A DNA stretch of 64,000 nt. It comes from Acidobacteriota bacterium. GTDB taxonomy: Bacteria > Acidobacteriota > Terriglobia > Bryobacterales > Bryobacteraceae. The translations under genes and the position numbers were made by a program. The notes below the pieces were generated by a model, which searched no databases, was not told where the DNA came from, and saw only the letters and a program-made list of their open reading frames with translations. Within the stretch, counting starts at the first letter, position 1. Every line of letters starts with the position of its first letter. Location of the stretch: contig JAPKZB010000002.1 in assembly GCA_026393985.1 (NCBI GenBank), positions 89,865-153,864 of the forward strand, read 5' to 3'. Positions 44,757-57,089 of the stretch are shown here, one piece after another.

Positions 44757-46141
44757 GTGTCCAACCCCTCCCGCCGTCAACTCCTCGAACGCACCACCCT
44801 CGGCTTCGGCTCCCTCGTCCTCGCCGACCTGCTCGCCGCCCAGCCCATCAACGATATCTCCGCCCGGCCTCCCCATTTCCCCGCCAAAGCCAAGGCCATC
44901 ATCCAGCTCGTCCAGAACGGCGGCCCCAGCCAGATGGACCTGTTCGACCCCAAGCCGCTTCTCAAGAAACTCGCCGGCAAGCCCCTGCCCGGCGGCGTCG
45001 AAATCCACCAGCCCAACAACGTCAATACGCTTCTGCCCTCGCCCTTCTCCTTCCAGAAGTACGGCGCCGCGGGCATGGACATCTCCGAGATGCTCCCCCA
45101 CACCGCGAAGATCGTCGACGACCTCACCTTCATCCGCAGCATGCACACCGAGCACAACAACCACCTCGAAGCGCTCAACATGCTGCTCACCTGCAAGATC
45201 TTCCCCGGCCGGCCCGTCATGGGCGCCTGGGTCAGCTACGCCCTCGGCACCGAAAATCAGAATCTGCCCGCCTACGTCGTCCTGCGCGACCCCACCGGCT
45301 ACACCATCGGTGGCAAACAGCTCTGGGCCAACGGCTACCTGCCGGCCACCTTCGCCGGCGTCGAGTTCAGCATGAAGGGCGCGCCGGTGCACCACTTGAA
45401 TCCCCCGGCCGGCCAAGCCCCCGGCGCCCAGCGGGCCACTCTCGATCTGCTTGCCAGGCTCAACGAATCCCACGCCAGCCAGCATCCCGGCGAACAGGAA
45501 CTCGAAGCCCGCATCCGCAACTTCGAACTTGCCGCCCGCATGCAGCTCGCCGCCGGCGAAGTCCTCGATACTGCCAAGGAAACCGAAGCCACCAAGAAAC
45601 TCTACGGCCTCGACGACCCCAAGTCCGGCGCCTACGGCCTCCGCTGCCTCATGGCCCGGCGACTCGTTGAACGCGGCGTCCGCTTCGTCCAGGTCACCAC
45701 GAGCCCCGGCCAGCCCTGGGACCACCACAACAGCGTCTCGAAGGACATGCACAAGATCGCCGGCGAGGTCGACCAAGGCTCGGCCGCCCTCATCACCGAC
45801 CTCAAATCCCGCGGCCTCCTCGATTCCACCATCGTTATGTGGGCCGGTGAGTTCGGCCGCCTCCCCACCACTCAGAACGGCGACGGCCGCGACCACAACC
45901 GCAACGCCTTCACCCTCTGGTTCGCCGGCGGCGGCTTCAAAAAAGGGCTCATCTACGGCGAAACCGACGAATTCGGCTACAAAGCCGTCGTCAACCGCGT
46001 CTCCGTCCCCGCCATGATCGCCACCGTCCTGCGCCAACTGGGCCTCGACCACGCCAAGGTGCAGTATCCCAACGGCGGGCGCCTTGAAACCCCCTCCGAC
46101 GTCTCCGTCACCGGCGCCCAACCCGTCCTCGATCTCCTCGC

Positions 46142-46145
<4 letters not shown>
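44757..46145 (+). CDS. DUF1501 protein, pair 4
   Basis: The 462-residue protein starts at GTG 44757 (VSNPSRRQLLERTTLGFGSLVLADLL), with a Tat-like twin arginine. It has the family landmarks KAIIQLVQNGGPSQMDLFDPKP, IVMWAGEFGRLP and GDGRDHNRNAFTLWFAGGG. An in-frame TTG at 44706 would place the strong hairpin inside the coding region, so the GTG is preferred. Unlike pairs 1-3, here the DUF1501 gene comes first and overlaps the PSD1 gene start by 4 nt (ATGA). Function unknown. Confidence 0.83.
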
Positions 46146-48790
<2,645 letters not shown>

Positions 48791-48792
48791 CG

Positions 48793-48798
48793 TAGAAT
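48793..48798 (+). promoter_or_regulatory. -10 element of the galactonate-dehydratase-like gene
   Basis: TAGAAT lies 7 nt before the ATG at 48806, immediately after the PSD1 stop. A leaderless message separate from the PSD1 operon is possible. Confidence 0.4.
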
Positions 48799-48805
48799 AC
48801 GCCTC

Positions 48806-50038
48806 ATGACTCGCCGGAACCTTCTCGCCCTCGCGGCGCCCCTGCCCCTGCTGTCGCAGGCCCGCGAAAAGGCCAAGCCCCTGAATCTGAAGATCACGGA
48901 CCTCAAGACCTTCATCGTCAACCGGGGCGGCGCCAACGGATCCAATTACGTGTTCGTGAAGCTCTACACCAACCAGGGCCTCACCGGCCTCGGCGAAGGC
49001 TCCGTCACGAGTAAGGAAGCCACCGTCGCCGCCGCCATCGAAGAGCACCGGCGCTATCTCGTCGGCAAGGACCCGGCCGACATTGAGATGCACTGGCAGG
49101 CCATGTACCGCTGGCCTCGCTGGCGCGGCGGACCCATTCTGAACTCGGCCATCTCCGCCGTCGAAATCGCCCTCTGGGACATCCTCGGCCAGTCGCTCGG
49201 CCAGCCCATCTGGCGCCTGCTCGGCGGCCGCGCCCGCGATCGCGTCCAGATGTACGTCCACGCCGGCGGCAACTCGCCCCAGCAGTACGCCGAATCCTGG
49301 CTCAAGGCCAAGCAGGAGGGTTGGACCGGCTGCAAGGCTGCCTTCATTACGACGCAGGGCGACACCATCGACCCCGTCCGCTCGGTCTCGGAAGGCATCG
49401 CCAACCTCAAGGCCGTCCGCCAGGCCGTGGGCGAAGACTTCCGCATCTGCATTGACCTGCACGGCAAGACTACCCCTACCATGGCCGTCGACTTCTGCCG
49501 CCGCGCCGAAGAGTACCGGCCCTTCTTCGTCGAAGAGGCCACGCAAATTGAAGACCTCGACGAACTGGCCCACCTGCGCGCCTCGACGCGCATCCCGCTC
49601 GCCACCGGCGAACGGCTCTTCACGAAATACGGCTTCGCACCCCTCTGCCAGCGCCATCTCGTCGATTACGTCCAGCCCGACGTCGTGCACTGCGGCGGTA
49701 TTCTCGAGATGAAGAAGATCGCGACCATCGCCGAAGCCTACCGCATCGAACTCGCCCCGCATAACCCGCAGAGCGAGGTATCGACGCTCGCCTCCCTTCA
49801 CGTCGATTTCTCCACCCCCAACTTCGCCATTCAGGAGATCACGCACCGCGGCAACGAGCAGTATTGGAAGGATCTGTTCTACGGCGGCGGCATCACCTAC
49901 GACAAAGGCTTCGCCCTGCCGCCGGACCGCCCGGGGCTCGGCGTCGACCTCGATGAGAAGGTCGCGGCCATGCGCCCCTACCAGCCCCACACCCGGCAGC
50001 AACTCCGCTTCCCGGACGGCTCCATCGCCGACCACTAA
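48806..50038 (+). CDS. Enolase-superfamily dehydratase, D-galactonate dehydratase-like, with leader
   Basis: The 410-residue protein shows the metal ligands Asp in CIDLHGKTTP, Glu in FFVEEATQ and Glu in ATGERLF, the catalytic His in APHNPQS, and FITTQG in the lysine/strand region. It fits the galactonate/mannonate dehydratase branch. The N-terminus (MTRRNLLALAAPLPLLSQA) looks like a twin-arginine or Sec leader, which is odd for an enzyme class that is normally cytoplasmic. It lies 15 bp after the PSD1 gene of pair 4, echoing the enolase-superfamily gene next to pair 3. Its stop overlaps the convergent Dyp peroxidase gene by 4 nt. Confidence 0.8.
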   Translation: MTRRNLLALAAPLPLLSQAREKAKPLNLKITDLKTFIVNRGGANGSNYVFVKLYTNQGLTGLGEGSVTSKEATVAAAIEEHRRYLVGKDPADIEMHWQAMYRWPRWRGGPILNSAISAVEIALWDILGQSLGQPIWRLLGGRARDRVQMYVHAGGNSPQQYAESWLKAKQEGWTGCKAAFITTQGDTIDPVRSVSEGIANLKAVRQAVGEDFRICIDLHGKTTPTMAVDFCRRAEEYRPFFVEEATQIEDLDELAHLRASTRIPLATGERLFTKYGFAPLCQRHLVDYVQPDVVHCGGILEMKKIATIAEAYRIELAPHNPQSEVSTLASLHVDFSTPNFAIQEITHRGNEQYWKDLFYGGGITYDKGFALPPDRPGLGVDLDEKVAAMRPYQPHTRQQLRFPDGSIADH

Positions 50039-51276
50039 GTGCTTAAGGAACGGAAAAAGGCGAGGCTGGGGAGAAAGAAAAACTCGCCTCCCCGGAAAGT
50101 GACGTGCCGCCCTACATCATGTCTTTTCCCCTTCCAGTCCTGGACGCCGCCCGGCGTGCCCAGGAGGCTGTCGGTGCCGGTGCCGGGCACCGGAAAGTCA
50201 GGGCTGTTCATCCAGGTGCGCACCAGCATGCCAAACTGTGCGCCCAGGTTGGCCTGCATGGCGAGAAACAGCAATCCTTGTTTTCCATCGGCCGCATAGG
50301 GCGTGGCGCGGCGGTACAGCGGAATGTTGACGCGGTTCCCGGTAACGGTTGTCTGGGGATTCACCTTCCGGACATGCGCGTGGAAGGGGCACACGTTGCC
50401 TCCGGGATCGTGGGAGAAATTCGGAATCAGAAGCGTTCCGTCCTGGCGACGTCCAACAAGTAACGCGGCTGCGTCACCAGGCGTCGAGCCGAGCGCCGTC
50501 GCCAGACCTTGTACGGATCGCTCGAATCCTGCCACATCCTGCTCCAACTTACGGTAGACAACAAAGGTGCCGAAACACGATCGATCTTGCGCCAGCCGGT
50601 CACGAAACAGCAAGGTATCGGCGGGCTGTTTGTCGCTGGCGGTGGTGTCGAAGATACCGGGCATGGCGATCGCATCGCGGAACCCGAACGGCTCATACGG
50701 CTTGCCATTCCGCAGGATCTGTCGGCCCGGCTCTTCATGAATCGCGCTACAGAATCCATTTAGGGCTGTCCGGGCGCTCTGGCAAGCCTGCTGCAGCGCC
50801 GCGGCGTCAGCGCAAGCCAGTAACAGGTATCCGTCTAACTTCTTGCTTTGATAGAACTGCTCCAGATGGTCAGGCGTATCGCCCAACGCAACCGCTTTGG
50901 CGCCCATCCCGTCAAGAAACCAGTTCCGGTCGTAGCGATGGGCAAAGGCCTTCTCTAACTGCTGCTCCGTAAATCCCAGCTTCCGGTATCCGCCGGCGCT
51001 GAGCCCGAGATTGCCGAGGACGGTCGTGGGGTTATCGGCTTTCTCCTGGCCTTGCACACTTTGTTGCGCGGCGCTGGTTACGAACGTCCCGGCCAAATCA
51101 GCCAGGCCCGCCCGCGCCTCGGCGCCACCGTCGACAACAAACAGGAGCATTACCGCGTACTCTCGGCCGTGCGGCTTGGCGATGTTTCCCTGCAAAGTAG
51201 CGGCGATCGTTTTCCAGGTGTCGGAAGCCGGGTCAATCGGCCGAGTCAGGTCGATGGCGGAGGGAGCAGGAGGCAT
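50035..51276 (-). CDS. Dyp-type haem peroxidase
   Basis: The 413-residue protein has the Dyp-family proximal haem histidine in NVCPFHAHVRKVNP. The distal Asp motif, usually GFRDG, here reads GFRDAIAMPG, so one glycine is replaced. No signal peptide and no encapsulin gene are seen. The start at 51276 (MPPAPSAIDL) is preferred over an in-frame start at 51345. TATCCT lies 5 nt before it, and the upstream extension is Lys-rich and atypical. Dyp peroxidases oxidise dyes and other substrates with peroxide; the natural substrate is unknown. It is divergent from the sigma factor operon. Confidence 0.85.
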   Translation of the reverse strand: MPPAPSAIDLTRPIDPASDTWKTIAATLQGNIAKPHGREYAVMLLFVVDGGAEARAGLADLAGTFVTSAAQQSVQGQEKADNPTTVLGNLGLSAGGYRKLGFTEQQLEKAFAHRYDRNWFLDGMGAKAVALGDTPDHLEQFYQSKKLDGYLLLACADAAALQQACQSARTALNGFCSAIHEEPGRQILRNGKPYEPFGFRDAIAMPGIFDTTASDKQPADTLLFRDRLAQDRSCFGTFVVYRKLEQDVAGFERSVQGLATALGSTPGDAAALLVGRRQDGTLLIPNFSHDPGGNVCPFHAHVRKVNPQTTVTGNRVNIPLYRRATPYAADGKQGLLFLAMQANLGAQFGMLVRTWMNSPDFPVPGTGTDSLLGTPGGVQDWKGKRHDVGRHVTFRGGEFFFLPSLAFFRSLST

Positions 51277-51281
51277 ATAAC

Positions 51282-51287
51282 AGGATA
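51282..51287 (-). promoter_or_regulatory. -10 element of the Dyp peroxidase gene
   Basis: AGGATA reads TATCCT on the minus strand and lies 5 nt before the ATG at 51276. Confidence 0.35.
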
Positions 51288-51379
51288 AGCGAACTAATCG
51301 GCCGGACCGGGAAAAAAAAAGTTCTAGTTGCTTTCCCTTTTTCAACGCTTTTCTCGCTTCTCCGGTTGCGGGTGGCCCG

Positions 51380-51409
51380 TTGACGATCCCGGCGGCCGTC
51401 CGCTATGAT
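51380..51409 (+). promoter_or_regulatory. Sigma-70-type promoter of the sigma/kinase/OGT operon
   Basis: TTGACG (51380-51385) and TATGAT (51404-51409) are spaced by 18 bp, close to the housekeeping consensus. The predicted start near 51416 leaves a leader of about 25 nt containing a GGAG before the ATG at 51441. An in-frame ATG at 51405 lies inside the -10 and can be excluded as the start. Confidence 0.7.
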
Positions 51410-51440
51410 TCAGACTCTTATCCAGTTGTGGAGACGACTA

Positions 51441-52058
51441 ATGAGCTCAGGTCGTGATGCTCTAATTTCGAACTCGGCGTCCCGTGCGGGCGAGGAGAGT
51501 TCCGTCTCCCCGTCGTATGAGCTGAATCAGGAGGATTTAACTTCCCTCTATCCGGAGCTCAAGCGGATCGCCCGTCAGCGCATGAGCGCCGAGCGCGATG
51601 ACCATACCCTGCAGCCCACCGCTCTGATCAACGAACTCTACCTGCGCCTTCTGAAACAGCCGGATTTTGTCTGGACCGACCGGTCGCACTTTCTCATCTA
51701 CGCATCCTGCGCCATGCGGCACCTGCTCATCGATTACGCCAAGCAGCGGTCAGCGGAAAAGCGCGGGTCTGCTCCCATCCGGGTGGATCTCGGTGACGTG
51801 GTGGACTCCCTCGGAATCTCCAATCTCGATAACTTCATGGACATCAGCGAAGCACTGGACGAACTGGCCGCCAGTGAGCCGCGCCGGGCGCGCGTGGTGG
51901 AACTACGCTTCTTTGCCGGACTTACTTTCGTCGAGATTGGGGAGGCGTTGGGTGTAACCGACCGGACCGCCAAGCGGGACTGGGCGCTGGCCGAGGAGTG
52001 GTTGCGGCAGCGACTGGGAGGAGGCAAGTCTGCATCCGGACGAATGGGCGAAGATTGA
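51441..52058 (+). CDS. ECF-type RNA polymerase sigma factor
   Basis: The 205-residue protein has sigma region 2 (LTSLYPELKRIARQRM, then TALINELYLRLLKQ and RSHFLIYASCAMRHLLIDYAK). Region 4 has ELRFFAGLTFVEIGEALGVTDRTAKRDWALAEEWLRQRL, the HTH for the -35 element. The pattern matches the ECF group common in Acidobacteria and Planctomycetes, encoded beside a Ser/Thr kinase rather than an anti-sigma factor. The following gene is such a kinase, so phosphorylation control of this sigma factor is likely (inference). The start at 51441 follows a GGAG and a well-placed promoter. Confidence 0.88.
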   Translation: MSSGRDALISNSASRAGEESSVSPSYELNQEDLTSLYPELKRIARQRMSAERDDHTLQPTALINELYLRLLKQPDFVWTDRSHFLIYASCAMRHLLIDYAKQRSAEKRGSAPIRVDLGDVVDSLGISNLDNFMDISEALDELAASEPRRARVVELRFFAGLTFVEIGEALGVTDRTAKRDWALAEEWLRQRLGGGKSASGRMGED

Positions 52059-54654
52059 AAAGCTGTTTGACCTCTCCCTGGAGCTACCGGTCGCAGAGCG
52101 TTCCGTCTGGCTGGATGAGGTCTGCGCGGATCATCCGGAACGTCGCGAGGCGCTCGAAAGGCTGCTCCGCCGCTTCGAGGAACCCAGCCAGGATGTGCGC
52201 GAGGAGAGCCCGCTCTTTGTGCCGGGCCAACTCTTAGCCGACCGCTTCCGTGTCGTTGGTATGATTGCCCGCGGCGGCATGGGTGAAGTTTACAAGGTCC
52301 GCGATCAGAAGCTGCACAACCTCCAGTTGGCGCTCAAAACCATCCGTCCCGGTGTCGGCTGCGAACAGGCCGCCCTGCAGCGCTTTCTACGCGAAGTCTG
52401 GGTGCCGCGGGATATTTCTGATGAAGGGATCTGCCGGATGTATGAATTGGTCGAACACCGGCAGATCGACCCGCAGGGCCGTGAAATCATTATTCCGTGC
52501 CTGACGATGCAGTTTCTCGACGGCGAACCCCTCTCCACCTTGCTCTCCCGCCGTCGTCCGCTGCCTCTTCCGGAAGCGCTGGCCATTGCCAACGGCGTCG
52601 GCCGTTCTCTCCAGGTATTGCATGACCACGGCGTCATTCATCGGGATCTCAAGCCCTCCAATATCATGTTGGTGCGCGTGGAGGATGGCTCCACCCGGCC
52701 CGTCATCATCGACTTTGGTCTCGCCAAGAACCTCTCGGCCGATAGTGTCTGGGAGACGCAAAGCGCGCTGCTGCCCGGTGCACCCTACTTTCTCGCCCCG
52801 GAGGTCTTTCACGGCGAGCGCGGCAGCGTCGCCTCGGACGTTTACTCCTTCGGGCTCCTGCTCGATACCCTGGTCACCAGGACCAACGCCTTTGCCAGCT
52901 CCTCGCCCGAGGAACTGCTCTATCGCAAACTCCACGACGAAGCAATTCGCCCCTCCGCCCGCGCCGAGGCTCTACCCGCCGCCTGGGAGCGGGTCATCCT
53001 GGCCTGCCTGCGCCGCGATCCTTCGCAGCGTCCGCAGCGCCCGGCTGACCTGATCGCCATGCTGGCCGGCGATGCGCCCAACGCGCGGCTCACCGCCAAA
53101 CGGTGGCAGCCCTCCCGCCGCTTTTGGATTAACGCCGCCGGCGCCGCCGCCGCGGTCGGCATTGCGGGCGTCGTCTCCAATTGGTCCCCGCCCGCCGTGG
53201 CCGGCTCGCTGATCATTTTTCCCTTCCGGAACCTCACCGCCCGCACCGACTTCGATCCGGTTTGTCTGGGACAGGAAACGGAGCTGATTCGCCGCCTGCG
53301 CGCCGTAGACGAGATTCAGGTGTTTTCGGTGCCCCGCAACGCGAAAACCGAGAGTATCGACCTGTCCAGGGCTCGTCTGTCGCTGGAAGCCAGCCTGCAG
53401 GTCGCTTCCCCGGCGCCGGCATTCTTGCTGCGGTTGATTGACAATCGCAGCGGCGCCGAAGTCTTCCGGCAGAATCTCACCTCGGCCCTCGACAACCCGA
53501 TCGCGCTCCAAAACGAAATCTTCGAACGGACCTGCGACGCGCTTCGCCAACTGAATTCCGGCCATGCCTTGAGCCTGGCGTTTCGCGTTCTCCGTCCGGT
53601 GCTACCAGCCGCCCACGCGGCTCCTCCGGCGCTCGCCAGCGCGGTGAACGCCGCCGTCGCCGAGTATGAGCGTGGCCAGAAGATCGCGCTCGACCGCACC
53701 CCGGCCGCGGCGCAAGAGGCCATCGCCTGCTTCGGCCGCGCCATCTCGCATGACCCTAACTTCGCCCTCGCCTACGCCGCGCGCGCCGACGTCCGTCAGG
53801 TGCTGCTGCTGTTCAACCGGGGAGCCACCTCCACTCTCCTCGCCGAAGCGCTCCAGGATGCCGAAAAGGCCGTCGTCCTGGGTGCGAAGCTGCCCGAATG
53901 CTACGTCTCGCTCGCCTCAGCCCGGCAGCACGTTTGGGACTGGAACGGCGCCGATCGATCCTATCGCGAGGCGATTGCCGCCAATGCCCGTTTTCCCCGG
54001 GCCCACTCCTGGTACGGCGGTCTGATCCTCCAGTTCGGCCGCATGCAGGAGGCGCTCGGCCACGCCCGCGCCGGACTCGAACTCGACCCCTTCGATCACA
54101 CGCTGCAAGCTACCTTCGGCCTCTATCTCTGGCTGGCCGGAGACCCCGCCGCCGCGGTCTCGCATCTGGAGGAACTTCTCCGCCGCACCGATCTCATCAA
54201 CGTCCACATCAACCTCGGCCAAGCCTGCGCGGCTCTCGCCCGCCAAACCCCGGAGCCCGATGCGCGGAGCCATGTTCGTCGCGCCATGGAATCCGCCTAT
54301 GAGGTACAACGGCGCGAGCGGGAAGCGGCCGGCGGTAGCGACCCTGGTTATCTCAAGTGGTCCGACATTCTCTTCAATCAGGTTTACGCCAGCTTGGGCG
54401 ACCTCGGTATGGCCCGTGACTATGCCCAGCGTCTGCTTGCCGGCTTTACCGCCGGCAAGATATCCGCTTCCGCCGCCGCCTGGGCGTTTGCCATGGTCAA
54501 CGACCGGCGCACCGCCCTCGACCTGCTCGACCAGGGGCTCGCCGCCAAGGAACGCGAGATGCTCTATCTGCGCATCCACCCCCTCTACCGGAATCTCCAC
54601 CCGGAAAAACGCTTCTGGCAAATCGTCCAACAAATGCGACTCGCCGAAGCCTGA
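52030..54654 (+). CDS. Ser/Thr protein kinase with TPR repeats, probable CTG start
   Basis: The 874-residue protein has an N-terminal helical segment (LHPDEWAKIEKLFDLSLELP) typical of acidobacterial kinases. The kinase domain has glycine loop ARGGMGEVYK near residue 80, HRDLKPSN with Asp near 206 and IDFGLAKN. A membrane helix lies near 366-385, then a TolB-like domain (about 390-510) and TPR-type helices (about 540-830). The first ATG/GTG in frame (GTG 52195) would cut off the N-terminal segment. CTG 52030 lies 5 nt after GGAGGAGG and fits better, overlapping the sigma factor end by 29 nt. It probably senses or relays an envelope signal to the sigma factor. Confidence 0.85.
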   Translation: MHPDEWAKIEKLFDLSLELPVAERSVWLDEVCADHPERREALERLLRRFEEPSQDVREESPLFVPGQLLADRFRVVGMIARGGMGEVYKVRDQKLHNLQLALKTIRPGVGCEQAALQRFLREVWVPRDISDEGICRMYELVEHRQIDPQGREIIIPCLTMQFLDGEPLSTLLSRRRPLPLPEALAIANGVGRSLQVLHDHGVIHRDLKPSNIMLVRVEDGSTRPVIIDFGLAKNLSADSVWETQSALLPGAPYFLAPEVFHGERGSVASDVYSFGLLLDTLVTRTNAFASSSPEELLYRKLHDEAIRPSARAEALPAAWERVILACLRRDPSQRPQRPADLIAMLAGDAPNARLTAKRWQPSRRFWINAAGAAAAVGIAGVVSNWSPPAVAGSLIIFPFRNLTARTDFDPVCLGQETELIRRLRAVDEIQVFSVPRNAKTESIDLSRARLSLEASLQVASPAPAFLLRLIDNRSGAEVFRQNLTSALDNPIALQNEIFERTCDALRQLNSGHALSLAFRVLRPVLPAAHAAPPALASAVNAAVAEYERGQKIALDRTPAAAQEAIACFGRAISHDPNFALAYAARADVRQVLLLFNRGATSTLLAEALQDAEKAVVLGAKLPECYVSLASARQHVWDWNGADRSYREAIAANARFPRAHSWYGGLILQFGRMQEALGHARAGLELDPFDHTLQATFGLYLWLAGDPAAAVSHLEELLRRTDLINVHINLGQACAALARQTPEPDARSHVRRAMESAYEVQRREREAAGGSDPGYLKWSDILFNQVYASLGDLGMARDYAQRLLAGFTAGKISASAAAWAFAMVNDRRTALDLLDQGLAAKEREMLYLRIHPLYRNLHPEKRFWQIVQQMRLAEA

Positions 54655-54679
54655 TCTCCACTGCCCATCAGGAAACTTC

Positions 54680-55102
54680 ATGAAATACCAGATATTCATT
54701 TCTAACTTTGACAAAAACGATGAGGACCAACCTCGCTTTACAACGATGGCCGAAAGCGCCCACCGTGCCTTTGTCGGACCGTTTAACGATGGCCTCGAGG
54801 TCACCCTGCTCGAGCTGGAAAAGGATGCCGGCCCGGATGCGCCTTACCGGCTGGCCCTCGAACTGCGGGACCGACCCGCGGGGACTCCGCTCGCCGCGCC
54901 CGCGGTGAACTACGGCTATGACTATGAGCTGATGCTGCATCATCAGGACCGTTCCGGTCAAGTCACCCAGGCCGTCTCCATTGCCGGCGCTCACCGGATG
55001 CTGCTTGCCAGCGACTCGAATTGGCTGGAACTGGTCTTGACGCAGCTTCCCAACGTCGGGAGTAAGCAGGTCCGCCTCCATCTGGCTTTGCGCGAGGCTT
55101 AA
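54680..55102 (+). CDS. Hypothetical 140-residue protein between the kinase and OGT genes
   Basis: The protein starts MKYQIFISNFDKNDED and has no signal peptide, membrane segment or recognised domain. It looks like a mixed alpha/beta soluble protein with a central YGYDYELMLHHQD stretch. It starts 25 bp after the kinase stop, and its own stop is 1 bp before the GTG of the glycosyltransferase, so it is a true operon member. A role as a substrate or adaptor of the kinase or the glycosyltransferase is possible but unproven. The family is not recognised. Confidence 0.65.
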   Translation: MKYQIFISNFDKNDEDQPRFTTMAESAHRAFVGPFNDGLEVTLLELEKDAGPDAPYRLALELRDRPAGTPLAAPAVNYGYDYELMLHHQDRSGQVTQAVSIAGAHRMLLASDSNWLELVLTQLPNVGSKQVRLHLALREA

Positions 55103-55103
55103 C

Positions 55104-57089
55104 GTGTCCACCGAAGCTGCCTGGGACGCCGTTGCCGCGCGCGAATGGCCCCGCGCCCTGCACTGCGCCCTGGCGGCGGTCGGGCACGAGGGCCTGGCGC
55201 CCTCGCCCGTTCGCGCCCTGGCCATCTCCTTGTGGGGCCTGGGGAGTTTGGCGGGGGCCCTGGCGGCCCTCGAATCGCTCCTCCCGCAGAATCCGCCGGA
55301 TCCGCTCTACTGGAGCGATCTGGCGACGCTGCGTTTCCGTAGCCGCCATTTCGCCCCGGCCATCACTGCATTCGCCCGCGCTTTGGATCTCGCCCCGGAG
55401 AGCCTCGCCGCTCGGCACGGCCTGGCCGAATCCTTGCTCCGGCTCCACCGTCCGGCCGACGCCATCCCGTATCTCGAAGACTGTCTCCGTCAGGAGCCCG
55501 ACAACGCCACCTATACCGCCGCCCTCGGGCAGGCTCTGCTCGCTACCGAACAGGCTGCCGTCGCCGAACGTCTCGTCGATAGCGCCCTGGTCCGCCATCC
55601 CCGCACGCTCGCGCTGCTGCTGCTCAAGGCGTCTATCGCCTCCCAGGCCACCCGCCATCAGGAGGCGCTCGCCTTTGCCGCCCGCGCCGCCCTCGAAGCC
55701 CCGGCCTCCTTTGAGGTGCAGGCCATTCTCGCCGTCGCCTCCTGGAGCGCCGGCGACTCGGCCGCCGCCTTCGCCGCCCAGCGGAACGCTCTCTCCCTCA
55801 CCCCGAACCAAACCGCCGAAGATCGCAACCTGCACTCGAATCTGCTCTGGCTGATGCTCCATAACCCCAACGCCAGCGCCCTAACGATTCTTGAGACCTA
55901 CGAAAACGCCAGTCGCTTCTGGGCCGGGGCGCAACCCGTCCGCACCCGGTTTCCCAACTCGCCCAATCCGCTCCGCCCGCTCCGCGTCGGCTATCTGACC
56001 GGTGAGTTTGTCATGAACCCCGCCTTCTGCTTTCTCGCCTGTTGGCTCCAGTTTCAGGACCGCGCTAACTTCACCAGTTACTTCTACATGACGCGTCCGC
56101 TCTTTTCCGAGCATACCCGCATCTACCGCCAGATCGCCGATCACTGGCGGGACGTCTGGAGTTTTGACGACAACGAACTCAGCGCGCTGATCGCCCGCGA
56201 CGAGATCGATATCCTCGTCGAACTCTCCGGCCACTTTGCCGACCATCGGCTCAGCGTCTTCGCCCGGCGCGCCGCCCCGGTGCAGGTCGCCTTCCCGCAT
56301 TTCCCCGCCACTACCGGCGTCGCCCAGATCGACTACCTGCTCTCCGACCGCTGGACCACGCCCCCGGGCGCCGAAGCCGAATACACGGAAACCGTCCATC
56401 GTCTCCCCTCCGGCTATATCGCTTTCCAACTGGCCGAAGCGCCGCCGTCAGTTACTCCGCTGCCCGCCCTCGCCAACGGGTATGTTACTTTCGGCGTCTT
56501 CCAACGTCCCGGCAAGTACCACGCGCAAACCTGGGACGCCATCGCCGCCATTCTGCGGCGGTTGCCGGACTCGCGTCTGCTCTGCCACTACGAATCGGCC
56601 GAACTCGATACCCCCGGCTCGCCATCCCGGGACCGGGTTGCCGCTGAACTCGTATCGCGCGGTATCGACCCCGTCCGGCTGCTGTTCCGCGGAGGCCGCC
56701 CCCTCGCCGGACACCTCGGCGTGATCGCCGAGGTGGACATCGCGCTCGACTCGTTCCCCTACAACGGTCAGACCACCACCTGCGACTGCCTTTGGATGGG
56801 TGTACCGGTCGTAAACCTTCAGGGAGCAACCCACCCCGGACGCGTCGGGCAGGCACTCCTCGAGCGGGTGGGCCTCGGCCATCTGTCCGCCGCCTCGCTC
56901 GATGGCTATGTGGAGACGGCCCTCGCCCTCGCCGCGGACCTCGCTGCTCTCGCCTCGCTCCGGGCGGGCCTGCGGTCGCAGGCCGAGGCGGCGCTCGGCA
57001 ACGGCGCGCAGCTCGCCCGGGAGATCGAGTCCGCCTATCGCCTCTTCTGGTGCCAGTGGTGCGCCCGCCAGCCGGCTAATGCCCCTTAA
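55104..57089 (+). CDS. TPR-containing O-GlcNAc transferase (OGT/SPINDLY)-like glycosyltransferase
   Basis: The 661-residue protein has TPR-like helical repeats (about residues 1-265) and then a GT41 catalytic region (about 290-655). The latter starts LRPLRVGYLTGEF and contains YVTFGVFQRPGKYHAQTWDA, DIALDSFPYNGQTTTCDCLWMGVPVV and THPGRVGQALLERVGL, which match the UDP-sugar-binding half of OGT. It would add a sugar to Ser/Thr or other residues of proteins in the cytoplasm. The GTG start at 55104 follows the upstream stop by 1 nt. Being in one operon with a Ser/Thr kinase suggests combined phosphorylation and glycosylation signalling. Confidence 0.85.
   Translation: MSTEAAWDAVAAREWPRALHCALAAVGHEGLAPSPVRALAISLWGLGSLAGALAALESLLPQNPPDPLYWSDLATLRFRSRHFAPAITAFARALDLAPESLAARHGLAESLLRLHRPADAIPYLEDCLRQEPDNATYTAALGQALLATEQAAVAERLVDSALVRHPRTLALLLLKASIASQATRHQEALAFAARAALEAPASFEVQAILAVASWSAGDSAAAFAAQRNALSLTPNQTAEDRNLHSNLLWLMLHNPNASALTILETYENASRFWAGAQPVRTRFPNSPNPLRPLRVGYLTGEFVMNPAFCFLACWLQFQDRANFTSYFYMTRPLFSEHTRIYRQIADHWRDVWSFDDNELSALIARDEIDILVELSGHFADHRLSVFARRAAPVQVAFPHFPATTGVAQIDYLLSDRWTTPPGAEAEYTETVHRLPSGYIAFQLAEAPPSVTPLPALANGYVTFGVFQRPGKYHAQTWDAIAAILRRLPDSRLLCHYESAELDTPGSPSRDRVAAELVSRGIDPVRLLFRGGRPLAGHLGVIAEVDIALDSFPYNGQTTTCDCLWMGVPVVNLQGATHPGRVGQALLERVGLGHLSAASLDGYVETALALAADLAALASLRAGLRSQAEAALGNGAQLAREIESAYRLFWCQWCARQPANAP

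Noticed and set aside
43503..46121. Very long minus-strand open frame (872 codons) and similar long antisense frames at 41208-43427, 45977-47599, 29099-31384 and 11682-13496.
   Set aside because: They lie opposite genes with clear families, their translations are low-complexity (Gly/Ala/Glu- or Arg/Pro-rich), and they result from high GC and biased third codon positions.
51346..51405. ATG at 51405 as start of the sigma factor.
   Set aside because: It lies within the -10 hexamer of a strong promoter and would not be transcribed; ATG 51441 has a GGAG.
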